The notes below the pieces were generated by a model. That model was not told where the DNA came from and ran no database searches. It worked only from the letters and a program-made list of their open reading frames with translations. From Mucilaginibacter sp. Bleaf8 (GTDB lineage Bacteria; Bacteroidota; Bacteroidia; Sphingobacteriales; Sphingobacteriaceae): a stretch of 64,000 bases of DNA. Both the position numbers and the translations under genes were made by a program. The DNA lies in contig NZ_JAHBBK010000002.1 of the NCBI RefSeq assembly GCF_018390515.1, forward strand, positions 1 to 64,000, written 5' to 3'. Of the stretch, positions 26,301 to 34,448 are shown one piece after another; the first letter of the stretch is position 1; the number at the start of each line of letters is the position of its first letter.

Positions 26301-28016
26301 TTATCGGTTAAAATCTGCTTTGTAATGTGTGATGTTGTCTTTTTGATCGGTAGCGGTTACTTCTAACGTATGTTTACCGGGTTTAATGGTATCATCAAAT
26401 ATAAACTTTAAAATGCGGGTGCGGTAATCCTGTTGCAGTAATACCCACTGCCCGTCAATAGTAGCGCGGCAGCTTTTGATGCCCGACAGGTTATCGCTGA
26501 CTTTCAAATTAATACTGCGTATACCGGCCATGTTGCTGCCATCATGAATGTTTAAAGGCGTAATTACGGGAGCTACAGTATCTATGCGGATAAAGAAATC
26601 GCCAAAGGTTGCAGGGCGAGCCTTAATGTAGCCATCCTGATAGATGCCACCTACCGAGCCTGATACCGCATTTACAATAACGGCTTTGTTAGCTAACTGG
26701 CCAATGCTGGCATCGGGCTTTATCCACAGATCATAATGATCATGTATTGGGGTTAGCCGGTTATGGATACGGTGTGTAGCTGAGTATGCACCGACTTTTT
26801 GGGGCAGTAAGCTATATTTGAAATCCAAGTCGTCGTATAAATTGCCAGCTGGTATCACCATTTTAACAGGTCCGTTATTGAACTCATTGCGTTGATTGTA
26901 ACGGAACAAGGTGCCCGTGGTATTTACAACAGGGCGGTCTTTTTGTATGCCCGATTGTACTTTTAATTTCAATGACGAGGTGTTGCCGGCTGCATCCTTA
27001 AGCAGATATTCCACATCGTGTAACAGGGTGTCTTTAAAGCTGATAATGCCACGGTTTTCTGACTGTGGATATAAGGTGATCTGGCTGCCGGGCAAAATAA
27101 AGCATTTTTGTATCCATCGGCGGGCCAGTACAAACTGCGGGTAATCGATATAAGCATTAATGGCATGCGTTTGATCAAATGCAAAACGCTCCACATCAAA
27201 AGTATATACCGTGCGGCCATCGAGTTTCAATTCCAGCGAATAGATACCGTTGCGGTTGGCTGATGTACTGTTCATATCAATAGCCGTAATGCCAAAACCA
27301 ATATCGCCGCTTAAAGATAGAGTTTGCGGATTGCTAAGCCGGTAATTGCCGGCAGCGCCGGTTACAGCCATAAACTGGCGCGGCGTGGTTTCACTAAACG
27401 GATGCCCGTTTAAATGATAAACAGCTATACTGCTAATGCTTGGTGGTACCTGATCGGGAATAGTTAAACCAAAAAGTTGTGGATTAATGGTCTCCTCAGT
27501 AAGTGAATCGCGGATTTCAAAATGCAGGTGCGGTCCGCCTGATGCGCCGGTATTGCCCGACCAGGCAATGGTTTGCCCCTTGGTTACCGGAAACTGAAAT
27601 GGCTGCAACTTAAAATCTACCTCAAAGCTTTGATGCTGGTACTGGTAGTTACGCACAGCGGCAGCAAGTTCGGGTAACAGATGATCTAAGTGTGCATATA
27701 CCGTAGTATAGCCATTTGGGTGAGTTAAATAAACCGCATTGCCAAAGCCGCCTACCTGTACACGCAGGCGCGATACATAGCCGTACATGGCCGCATGTAC
27801 CGGGTAGCCAGTGCGCTGGTTGGTTCTAAAATCTAAACCCGAATGGAAGTGGTTGGGTCTTAACTCCCCAAATGAGCCGGCTGTGCTGGGTGGTAAATCC
27901 AGCGGATATTGAAACGCGCCGGCAGGATATTCTTTGCTTTGTATCCGGCCTTGCCCGCGTGAGTTGAGTACAAGGCATAAACATCCCAGTAACAGCGCAC
28001 CTGCTTTTCTGATCAT
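26301..28016 (-). CDS. M23 family metallopeptidase, exported
   Basis: A 571-residue protein with a signal peptide (residues 1-22). The M23 (LytM) domain is at about 45-175: zinc ligands His58 and Asp62 in HFHSGLDF, and the HLH motif His163/His165 in SGGPHLHFEIRD. A long C-terminal part of about 390 residues is beta-rich, and its last 90 residues resemble an Ig-like fold (NLKVSDNLSGIK). M23 enzymes cut peptidoglycan cross-bridges in the periplasm. The gene lies between an FAH-family gene (4 bases upstream) and bcp (4 bases downstream). The C-terminal domain may bind the wall or a partner. Confidence 0.9.
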   Translation of the reverse strand: MIRKAGALLLGCLCLVLNSRGQGRIQSKEYPAGAFQYPLDLPPSTAGSFGELRPNHFHSGLDFRTNQRTGYPVHAAMYGYVSRLRVQVGGFGNAVYLTHPNGYTTVYAHLDHLLPELAAAVRNYQYQHQSFEVDFKLQPFQFPVTKGQTIAWSGNTGASGGPHLHFEIRDSLTEETINPQLFGLTIPDQVPPSISSIAVYHLNGHPFSETTPRQFMAVTGAAGNYRLSNPQTLSLSGDIGFGITAIDMNSTSANRNGIYSLELKLDGRTVYTFDVERFAFDQTHAINAYIDYPQFVLARRWIQKCFILPGSQITLYPQSENRGIISFKDTLLHDVEYLLKDAAGNTSSLKLKVQSGIQKDRPVVNTTGTLFRYNQRNEFNNGPVKMVIPAGNLYDDLDFKYSLLPQKVGAYSATHRIHNRLTPIHDHYDLWIKPDASIGQLANKAVIVNAVSGSVGGIYQDGYIKARPATFGDFFIRIDTVAPVITPLNIHDGSNMAGIRSINLKVSDNLSGIKSCRATIDGQWVLLQQDYRTRILKFIFDDTIKPGKHTLEVTATDQKDNITHYKADFNR

Positions 28017-28020
28017 CTTT

Positions 28021-28632
28021 TTATTTTACGTAAAAGTCCAAAAGTTTTTGTCCTTCCAAGTAACCCTCTAAGCGGTCTCCTGTTTGCACGGCCGATACGC
28101 CTTCAGGCGTTCCGGTAAAAATCAAGTCGCCTTTTTTTAAGGTAATGTATTGAGATACAAAGGCAATAATGCGCTCAAAAGAAAATAATAAATCTTTGGT
28201 ATTACCGTCCTGGCGGGTTTCGCCGTTAACATTCAGTTTTAAGTTCAGATTGTATAAATCGGTAAACTGGCTTTTAGGTAAAAAGTTGCTGATAGGGGCA
28301 GAGTGGTCAAAACCCTTTGCCAGTTCCCAGGGCAAGCCTTTTTCTTTATGACGGCTTTGAATATCGCGTGCAGTAAAATCGATGCCTAAGCCAATTTCTT
28401 CAAAATAATCGGCAGCAAATTTTTCGCTGATGTGTTTGCCTTCTTTGCTGATTTTTAACACCAGTTCAATTTCGTGATGTACATCCTGCGAAAAATCAGG
28501 CAGATAAAAAGGTTTGTTATCTTTTAGTAAAGCCGTGTCGGGCTTCATGAAAATAACGGGCGTAGTAGGTACAGGATTATTCAGTTCTTTGGCGTGCTCG
28601 GCGTAATTGCGGCCAATGGCAATAATTTTCAT
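28021..28632 (-). CDS. Fumarylacetoacetate hydrolase family protein
   Basis: A 203-residue single-domain FAH-fold enzyme. The metal-binding acids are in HHEIELVLKI, and the family motifs GLGIDFTARDIQ, PWELAKGFDHSAPISNF and GDLIFTGTPEGV are present. Relatives act as acylpyruvases, oxaloacetate decarboxylases or 2-hydroxyhepta-2,4-diene-1,7-dioate isomerases. I chose the ATG at 28632: it begins with MKIIAIGRNYAEH, typical of the family, and the ATG eight codons earlier would lie next to the -7 box. First gene of the FAH - M23 peptidase - bcp operon. Confidence 0.9.
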   Translation of the reverse strand: MKIIAIGRNYAEHAKELNNPVPTTPVIFMKPDTALLKDNKPFYLPDFSQDVHHEIELVLKISKEGKHISEKFAADYFEEIGLGIDFTARDIQSRHKEKGLPWELAKGFDHSAPISNFLPKSQFTDLYNLNLKLNVNGETRQDGNTKDLLFSFERIIAFVSQYITLKKGDLIFTGTPEGVSAVQTGDRLEGYLEGQKLLDFYVK

Positions 28633-28653
28633 AGCAGTGGTTAAAGTAAAAAC

Positions 28654-28661
28654 CAAAGCTA
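28654..28661 (-). promoter_or_regulatory. -7 box of the FAH-M23-bcp operon
   Basis: Minus-strand TAGCTTTG is a perfect TAnnTTTG box ending 21 bases before the ATG at 28632. No clear -33 element is seen. Its place argues against the ATG at 28656. Confidence 0.45.
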
Positions 28662-28669
28662 AAAATATT

Positions 28670-28686
28670 TTATCCGCTGCGGATAA
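28670..28686 (-). terminator. Weak hairpin after the type IX cargo gene
   Basis: A compact inverted repeat (TTATCCGC and its complement around one base) lies 20 bases after the stop of the sorting-domain gene. On the minus strand it is followed by an AT-rich stretch with a T run. Probable but weak terminator. Confidence 0.4.
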
Positions 28687-28705
28687 TTGCCCGGTAAAAA
28701 TTGAG

Positions 28706-29203
28706 TTATAGTACGGTAATGCGTTTAATTACCGATTCGGTTCCTACCATCACCCTTACAAAGTAAAAGCCGCTGGTAAGCTTGTTAGTAAGGTAGTGCG
28801 TAAATTTCTGCTCACCCGGATCAACCCTTTGCGAAAACAGGGTAGCTACATTGTTGCCCAGCACATCCATAATTTTAATGGTAACGTTGGAGTTGCGCGA
28901 AACGGTATAACGCAGATTGATTTGATCAACCACCGGATTTGGAAAAACCTGCACATTGCTTAACAGTTTATCATCCTCCTGCTGTTTAGGCGGGGTGGTT
29001 TTAACTACGTAAGGCTTGAATGTAGGCAATGAGTTAACGGCTATACCATTCTTCAAAAAGCCCTTTTTTGCGTTTCTGGCTTTAAACAGGTAGCTGGTAT
29101 CAGCAGTGGCATTTTGCAATACGGCAGAAAAGGCAAAGTTTATGGATATTGCTATCGCAACAATTGTTATCCATAAATAATTAAAAGTATATCTTTGCCT
29201 CAT
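28706..29203 (-). CDS. Small type IX secretion system cargo protein (type A sorting domain)
   Basis: A 165-residue exported protein. A signal-like N-terminus (hydrophobic residues 10-27) is followed by about 60 residues without recognisable domain. The C-terminal 80 residues match a type A C-terminal sorting domain: VQVFPNPVVDQINLRY, then MDVLGNNVATL, GFYFVRV and the end KRITVL. Such domains send proteins across the outer membrane by the type IX system and are usually cleaved on anchoring. Almost nothing is left as a passenger, so it may be a tiny surface protein or a remnant. A porT gene lies 14 kb away. Confidence 0.88.
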   Translation of the reverse strand: MRQRYTFNYLWITIVAIAISINFAFSAVLQNATADTSYLFKARNAKKGFLKNGIAVNSLPTFKPYVVKTTPPKQQEDDKLLSNVQVFPNPVVDQINLRYTVSRNSNVTIKIMDVLGNNVATLFSQRVDPGEQKFTHYLTNKLTSGFYFVRVMVGTESVIKRITVL

Positions 29204-29219
29204 ATATCCTGATTACCTG

Positions 29220-29247
29220 CAAAGGTATAAATAATGCTATAACCCAA
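29220..29247 (-). promoter_or_regulatory. Promoter of the type IX cargo gene
   Basis: Minus-strand -7 box TACCTTTG (29220-29227) with a TTG -33 element (29245-29247) 17 bases upstream. The -7 box ends 16 bases before the ATG. Confidence 0.5.
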
Positions 29248-29403
29248 TGTAGAATTGTTTTTAATTAAAGTTTTTTTAACAAATTTTAACAAAAGTGAAT
29301 TTAGCAGGTTATGCTAATAGCCTGTTGTTGAAAAAACAAGATAACGGCCGGTAAGGTTGTTTTACGGAAGTTCAAAGTTTTTTGATATTTTTTATTTTTC
29401 AAA

Positions 29404-31359
29404 GTGTCATCACATAACAAAGACCTGCAAAGGCTCACAGCAGCCGGGCTGCTCATCAGTCTGGGAATTATTTACGGCGATATTGGTACTTCGCCGCTGT
29501 ACGTATTCAAAGCCATTGTTGGCGATTATCGTATCAACGAAACCCTGGTATTAGGTGGCGTATCCTGCATATTCTGGACGCTTACCCTGCAAACCACTAT
29601 TAAATATGTAGCTATTACCCTGCAAGCCGATAACAAAGGCGAGGGGGGCATTTTCTCCTTGTTTTCACTGGTACGCAGGCGGGCCAGGTGGCTTATTGTT
29701 CCAGCTGTTATAGGCGGATGTGCGCTGCTGGCCGATGGTATCATTACACCGCCCATCACCATTTCATCGGCAATTGAGGGCTTGCATACTAAGTATCCCA
29801 ACCTGCCAACCATGCAGGTGGTAATTGCGATAATTGCATTTTTATTCTTCATACAGCAGTTTGGTACCTCGCTGGTGGGTCGGGCTTTTGGGCCAATCAT
29901 GTTTTTGTGGTTCACCATGATGGGGGTGCTGGGCATTATATTTATCGTCCAGATGCCGTCTATCATCAAGGCGCTGAATCCATATTATGCTTATGAGCTG
30001 CTTACCTCTGGTGAGGCTGGCCCAACGGCCTTCGCTGTGCTTGGCGCTGTGTTTTTGTGTACTACCGGTGCCGAGGCATTGTACTCTGATTTGGGCCACT
30101 GCGGTCGTAAAAACATTCGAGTAAGCTGGGTATATGTAAAAACATGCCTGATACTAAACTACCTGGGCCAGGCGGTTTGGCTGTTACAGCATAACGGTCA
30201 GAAACTCGATCTTAACCTGCTGAACCCTTTTTACCAGATTATGCCTCCCGGCTTTTTGATCTTCGGTATTGGTATTGCAACGGTGGCTGCGGTAATTGCC
30301 AGTCAGGCTTTGATCTCCGGTTCTTATACGTTAATTGCTGAGGCTGTTCGTTTAAACCTGTGGCCTAAGGTAAAAATCAACTATCCGTCACTGCAAAAAG
30401 GTCAGTTATACGTGCCAAGCATCAACTGGATACTATGTGCCGGCTGTATCGGCGTTGTACTGCTGTTTCAGCGTTCAGAAAGAATGGAGGCGGCTTATGG
30501 TTTAAGTATCACCATTGCCATGCTGATGACTACCATCCTGGTATCCAAATTCCTGAAACGCCGTAAGGTGCCCAACTATATCATAAGTTTGTTTTTAGTG
30601 GTTTATTTCCTGGTGGAAGGCATATTTTTATATGGAAACCTGGGCAAATTTGTTGAAGGCGGCTGGTTTACATTGAGTATTGGCTTTGTGCTGTTCGGCG
30701 TAATGTGGACCTGGCATACCGCCCGTAAAATTCGTAACCGTTACGTTAAGTTTGTTGAAATTGAGGATTACTACGACATTCTGAAGGAGTTGAGCGACGA
30801 TGAATCGGTACCTAAGTACGCCTCTCAACTGGTATATCTTACCAGTGCTAACTTCAATTCGGAAATTGAATCGAAGATCATCTACTCTATTCTGCAAAAG
30901 CAACCTAAACGGGCCGACATTTACTGGCTGGTACACGTAGATGTAATGGACGAGCCCTATACCCGCGATTATGAGGTGGATGTACTGGTGCCTAACAAAC
31001 TGATCCGTATTGATTTTAAACTTGGCTTTAGGGTAGGGCAGCAAATTAACCTGCTGTTCCGCAAGGTGGTTGAGGATATGGTTAAAAACGGTGAAGTTGA
31101 TATTACCAGTAGATATGACTCACTAAATAAGCACAAAATTGTGGGCGACTTCCGTTTTGTGGTGATTGAAAAAGTGCTGTCGCGCTCGCATAACCTGTCT
31201 TTTTACGAACGTATGGTTATGGCCGCTTATACCCAACTTAAAAAGGTAAGTATATCAGAAGAGCGGGGCTTTGGACTCGATTTAAGCTTTGTAACCATTG
31301 AGAAGGTGCCGCTTATGCTGGCCGATCCCGAATCAGTGCAGATACGACGGATTGTTTAA
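29404..31359 (+). CDS. kup: KUP family potassium uptake protein
   Basis: A 651-residue potassium transporter. The N-terminal family signature GIIYGDIGTSPLYVFKA is at residues 22-38 and about twelve hydrophobic segments follow to residue 450. The C-terminal 190 residues form the cytoplasmic domain of KUP/HAK proteins. It imports potassium with protons. The start is a GTG at 29404; the next candidate would cut into conserved sequence less well placed. A terminator follows, so the gene is probably alone. Confidence 0.95.
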   Translation: MSSHNKDLQRLTAAGLLISLGIIYGDIGTSPLYVFKAIVGDYRINETLVLGGVSCIFWTLTLQTTIKYVAITLQADNKGEGGIFSLFSLVRRRARWLIVPAVIGGCALLADGIITPPITISSAIEGLHTKYPNLPTMQVVIAIIAFLFFIQQFGTSLVGRAFGPIMFLWFTMMGVLGIIFIVQMPSIIKALNPYYAYELLTSGEAGPTAFAVLGAVFLCTTGAEALYSDLGHCGRKNIRVSWVYVKTCLILNYLGQAVWLLQHNGQKLDLNLLNPFYQIMPPGFLIFGIGIATVAAVIASQALISGSYTLIAEAVRLNLWPKVKINYPSLQKGQLYVPSINWILCAGCIGVVLLFQRSERMEAAYGLSITIAMLMTTILVSKFLKRRKVPNYIISLFLVVYFLVEGIFLYGNLGKFVEGGWFTLSIGFVLFGVMWTWHTARKIRNRYVKFVEIEDYYDILKELSDDESVPKYASQLVYLTSANFNSEIESKIIYSILQKQPKRADIYWLVHVDVMDEPYTRDYEVDVLVPNKLIRIDFKLGFRVGQQINLLFRKVVEDMVKNGEVDITSRYDSLNKHKIVGDFRFVVIEKVLSRSHNLSFYERMVMAAYTQLKKVSISEERGFGLDLSFVTIEKVPLMLADPESVQIRRIV

Positions 31360-31375
31360 ATATAATGAATGCAAT

Positions 31376-31406
31376 TATGGCGCTAAAACTTCAATTTAGC
31401 GCCATA
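31376..31406 (+). terminator. kup terminator
   Basis: A perfect 12-bp stem (31376-31387 with 31395-31406) and a 7-base loop, 16 bases after the kup stop. A T-rich stretch follows but no strong T tract. Confidence 0.7.
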
Positions 31407-31431
31407 GTTATTTATATAATACAGCAAAATT

Positions 31432-31767
31432 ATGGATACCAATATTTTTAATTATTTCAACGACCTGCCTGTTAAAGAGATTGCGCCGGGCTACCTGGCT
31501 AAAATGATACATACAGGTACCAATACATTGAACTTTATTGATGTAAAAGCCGGTGCAGTATCAGCCATACACCAGCATATGCATCATCAATGTGCCTTTG
31601 TGCTGGAGGGGCAGTTTGAAATGACAGTGAACGGCGAATCGCAAATATTGGATAAGGGTATGTATGTAGTGATACCGCCTAACGTGCCGCATGGCGGCAA
31701 GGCTATAACCGATTGCAAACTGCTCGACGTGTTTACACCTGTGCGCGAAGATTACGCGGCGTTGTAA
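31432..31767 (+). CDS. Cupin domain protein
   Basis: A 111-residue single-domain cupin. Motif 1 is seen as [14 protein letters not shown] (His-x-His kept, but the usual Glu replaced by Gln) and motif 2 as PPNVPHGG with its His. Small cupins bind a divalent metal and act as isomerases, dioxygenases or sensors. The Glu to Gln change may weaken metal binding. No neighbour suggests a substrate. Confidence 0.85.
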   Translation: MDTNIFNYFNDLPVKEIAPGYLAKMIHTGTNTLNFIDVKAGAVSAIHQHMHHQCAFVLEGQFEMTVNGESQILDKGMYVVIPPNVPHGGKAITDCKLLDVFTPVREDYAAL

Positions 31768-31867
31768 GTATGCTGTTGGTGTTTCTCTGAAAAAATCTTT
31801 GTAGGTGGGCTTAATGTTAAAAGAATAATTTCTTAACTTAAGCTCACCTTAATTAAACTAAACGAAG

Positions 31868-32092
31868 ATGGAACACCAAGCAAACAACAATGTGAGCAGT
31901 CTGGGCTTTTATAGCGCCGATGGATTTTTTCAGAGTATTACTTCATTAACCACGCATAGTCTTGAATTTGTGAGCAAATCGCGACTGGAATTAGAGGATA
32001 TGCTGCAGGAGAATATTTCGCTGGAGCGTTATGAGAAGTGTGCTATTATCAGGGATGAGTTGATTAAAAGAAGCAGCAAGTCAGGTGTTTAA
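31868..32092 (+). CDS. Small protein with a UvrB/UvrC-like (UVR) motif
   Basis: A 74-residue protein. Its C-terminal 30 residues (LELEDMLQENISLERYEKCAIIRDELIKR) match the helical-hairpin UVR motif that mediates contacts in UvrB, UvrC, ClpC and McsA. The N-terminal 40 residues are unlike anything I know. It may be an adaptor that binds a protein partner through this hairpin. It is transcribed in the direction of the SDR gene 115 bases later, with no other clue to function. Confidence 0.65.
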   Translation: MEHQANNNVSSLGFYSADGFFQSITSLTTHSLEFVSKSRLELEDMLQENISLERYEKCAIIRDELIKRSSKSGV

Positions 32093-32207
32093 CGGCATTG
32101 CGTGTTTATAAATGAGTGGCGAAAAAAGTTCTGAAAAAATAAATATTGAAAACAAAAGGCAGGATTACTGTATTTAATCTGTAGTTAATAAATTAAATTG
32201 TAATCTT

Positions 32208-33008
32208 ATGTCAACAACACAAAAATATGCGCTGATTACCGGTGCCACTTCCGGAATCGGTTATGAGCTGGCCAAAATATTCGCCAAAGAACAATACAAC
32301 CTCATCCTGGTTTCACGCGATCAGCAAGAGCTGGATAAATGTGGTTCTGAACTAAAGCAGAACGGTATTGACGTGGTTACCATTTCCAAGGATTTGTTTA
32401 ACCGCGAAGAAGCTTTTGCTGTTTATGACGAAGTAAAAGCCAAAGGATTGCAGGTAGATGTATTGGTGAACGATGCAGGCCAAGGCTATTACGGTCAGTT
32501 TAAAGATACCGAACTGGAGCGTGAGCTGGATATCATCCAACTGAATATCGGATCGCTGGTGATCCTGACCAAGTGCTTCCTTAAAGATATGGTGACACGT
32601 AATGAGGGTAAAATTTTGCAACTGGGCTCTATTGCCAGCCAAACCCCGGGTCCTTGGCAATCGGTATATCATGGCACCAAAGCCTTTGTGCTTTCATTCT
32701 CTGAAGCTATTCGCGAGGAGTTGAAAGATACCAATATTACCGTTACAGTACTGCAGCCAGGCGCTACTGATACGGATTTCTTTAACAAAGCCGAAATGCT
32801 GGACAGCAAGATTGTTCAGGATAAAAGCTCCCTGTCAAACCCTGCCGAAGTAGCGCAGGATGGCTATGATGCATTAATGGCCGGCGAAGATAAAGTAATA
32901 TCCGGCTTTAAAAATAAAGCCATGATTGCCATGAGTAACGTTACACCAGAGCGTATGGTAGCTCATAATATGAATGAAATGCAAAAGCCGGTAGATAAAA
33001 GTGAATAA
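32208..33008 (+). CDS. SDR family oxidoreductase
   Basis: A 266-residue short-chain dehydrogenase. The cofactor loop TGATSGIG is at residues 11-18, NDAGQG (variant of NNAG) near 89-94, and the catalytic Tyr154 and Lys158 are in SVYHGTKAF. Residues after the first strand (VSRDQQELDKC) lean to NADP. The length and C-terminal tail are like DltE/YqjQ-type SDRs of stress-induced loci in Bacteroidota. The substrate is unknown. A strong terminator follows. Confidence 0.92.
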   Translation: MSTTQKYALITGATSGIGYELAKIFAKEQYNLILVSRDQQELDKCGSELKQNGIDVVTISKDLFNREEAFAVYDEVKAKGLQVDVLVNDAGQGYYGQFKDTELERELDIIQLNIGSLVILTKCFLKDMVTRNEGKILQLGSIASQTPGPWQSVYHGTKAFVLSFSEAIREELKDTNITVTVLQPGATDTDFFNKAEMLDSKIVQDKSSLSNPAEVAQDGYDALMAGEDKVISGFKNKAMIAMSNVTPERMVAHNMNEMQKPVDKSE

Positions 33009-33027
33009 TTAATTGCCGGACTAACGT

Positions 33028-33065
33028 AAACACCCCAAACCAGGCATTGCCGGTTTGGGGTGTTT
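33028..33065 (+). terminator. Terminator of the SDR gene
   Basis: A perfect 14-bp stem (33028-33041 with 33052-33065) with a 10-base loop and a T run after it. It lies 20 bases after the SDR stop. Confidence 0.9.
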
Positions 33066-33146
33066 TTATTTTGTATGGTTACCAATATTTCAATAATGTA
33101 AAGAGTATTAAAGCTGTTAGCTTTGCTGCCCCGATTGAAATATAGT

Positions 33147-33656
33147 ATGATCATAACAAAAGCCCTTATAACGGACGTATCCGAGGTTGTAGCCTTGGTT
33201 AACAGCGCCTATCGTGGCGAAACCTCTAAGCAAGGCTGGACAAGTGAAAGCCACTTGCTGGAAGGTATCCGGATTGATGAAGCCGAGCTGACCAGTTATT
33301 TTGCCCACCCCGAAGTAACGATGCTGAAATATACCAATGAAGCAAACGAAATCATTGGCTTTGTATATCTCGAAAAAACGAAGAATAATAAACTTTACTT
33401 AGGCATGCTTACGGTAAAGCCAACGCTGCAAGCTGGCGGTATTGGCCGCCAATTGCTGGAAGCAGCAACTGCTTTTGCCCGTGAGATAGGGTGTACTGTA
33501 ATTAAGATATCAGTTATCACCTCACGGCACGAACTTATTGCCTGGTACCAGCGCAGGGGCTTTGTTGCCACAGGGCAAACTATGCCGCTGGCAACACATA
33601 ACAGCGTAGCTAAACAGCCGGTTGAGTTGATGATAATGGAGGAACAAGTAGTTTGA
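33147..33656 (+). CDS. GNAT family N-acetyltransferase
   Basis: A 169-residue acyl-CoA transferase of the GNAT fold. It begins MIITKALITDVSEVVALVNSAYRGE and carries the acetyl-CoA pocket as LTVKPTLQAGGIGRQLLEAATAFA (motif A with Q/RxxGxG/A) and the late motif WYQRRGFVATGQ. I took the ATG at 33147, since the earlier TTG adds eight residues unlike the family. The acceptor is unknown. Confidence 0.88.
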   Translation: MIITKALITDVSEVVALVNSAYRGETSKQGWTSESHLLEGIRIDEAELTSYFAHPEVTMLKYTNEANEIIGFVYLEKTKNNKLYLGMLTVKPTLQAGGIGRQLLEAATAFAREIGCTVIKISVITSRHELIAWYQRRGFVATGQTMPLATHNSVAKQPVELMIMEEQVV

Positions 33657-33747
33657 AAAAGGGCTTTTGTGTAGAAAGATTTTATCGTTTGTTTTTATAG
33701 AATTAACACTACATATTCTAAATTCGGATCACTAATTAAACTATTTG

Positions 33748-34056
33748 ATGATCCGTAATAACCCAACTGTTTTGGCGCAGTTCCTTGCTGCCCGGAGTCA
33801 GTTTTATAATGAGCTGCAAACTATTGAAGACTCGTATTTGCTGAAACTTACAGAAGACCAGCCTGCAAAAAGCGCAGTAAATTTGATTGAATCAGTACAA
33901 TGCCATCTCGACTTATCTACACTTCAACCCAAATTATATGTTTCGCGTACTTTAAATGAGTACTTGGTTGAGGCTTGTGTTAATGCACTTGATAAAGTTT
34001 TTTCAGAAAACGTTTTTAAACAAGCAGCGCAATCACTCCTGATTTGGACAACCTGA
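33748..34056 (+). CDS. Hypothetical protein
   Basis: A 102-residue protein that I do not recognise. It is mainly helical by composition, with no signal peptide or membrane segment. It has two Cys residues (near 49 and 75) and a segment LTEDQPAKSAVNLIESVQCHLDLS. The ATG at 33748 is preferred over the TTG one codon earlier. It is convergent with a receiver-like gene across a hairpin and stands alone on its strand. Codon use looks like that of its neighbours, so I think it is real, but not certainly. Confidence 0.5.
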   Translation: MIRNNPTVLAQFLAARSQFYNELQTIEDSYLLKLTEDQPAKSAVNLIESVQCHLDLSTLQPKLYVSRTLNEYLVEACVNALDKVFSENVFKQAAQSLLIWTT

Positions 34057-34076
34057 TGCTGCAAACCGCATAAAAA

Positions 34077-34109
34077 GTTAAAGCCTGACTGTTAAGGTCA
34101 GGCTCTAAC
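34077..34109. terminator. Bidirectional hairpin terminator
   Basis: Arms 34077-34089 and 34097-34109 pair over 13 bases with one mismatch around a 7-base loop. It lies between the convergent hypothetical gene and the receiver-like gene. Confidence 0.75.
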
Positions 34110-34130
34110 TTTGGCTACATATCAGTGTTG

Positions 34131-34439
34131 TTATGATCTGGTTTTTAACGCTTCATAAATTTCGGCAGTGAGCAGGCCGCTGCCGCCGCCATAGTGCTGT
34201 ACAATGATTGTTTCGGGGCGATGATCGATAAAGTAGGCGCGCAGGTTGGCTTCTGATTCAGGCTCTATACCACTGCTGAGTAAAATAAGGTCAAATACCT
34301 CATGGCTAAATAGCTGTATAGCTTCTTTATCGGTTAGTGCGCCTACGCCTCGCCATTCAGGGTTGTTGTTCACTAACCTCACCACCGTTTGCAGTATCTG
34401 TTCGTGCCTGCCTACAATCAAAATATTTACCTGCCCCAT
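34131..34439 (-). CDS. Degenerate receiver-like (pseudo-receiver) protein
   Basis: A 102-residue protein with the strand order of a response-regulator receiver: NILIVGRHEQILQTVVRLV, then VFDLILLSSGIEPES and RPETIIVQHYGG. The phosphorylation site is gone. The acidic pair after strand 1 is Gly-Arg-His, Ser55 sits where the acceptor Asp should be, and no Lys follows strand 5. No output domain is attached. It may signal without phosphorylation by binding a partner. It starts 9 bases after the pirin stop, so the two are co-transcribed. Confidence 0.65.
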   Translation of the reverse strand: MGQVNILIVGRHEQILQTVVRLVNNNPEWRGVGALTDKEAIQLFSHEVFDLILLSSGIEPESEANLRAYFIDHRPETIIVQHYGGGSGLLTAEIYEALKTRS

Positions 34440-34448
34440 CGCTCTAAA

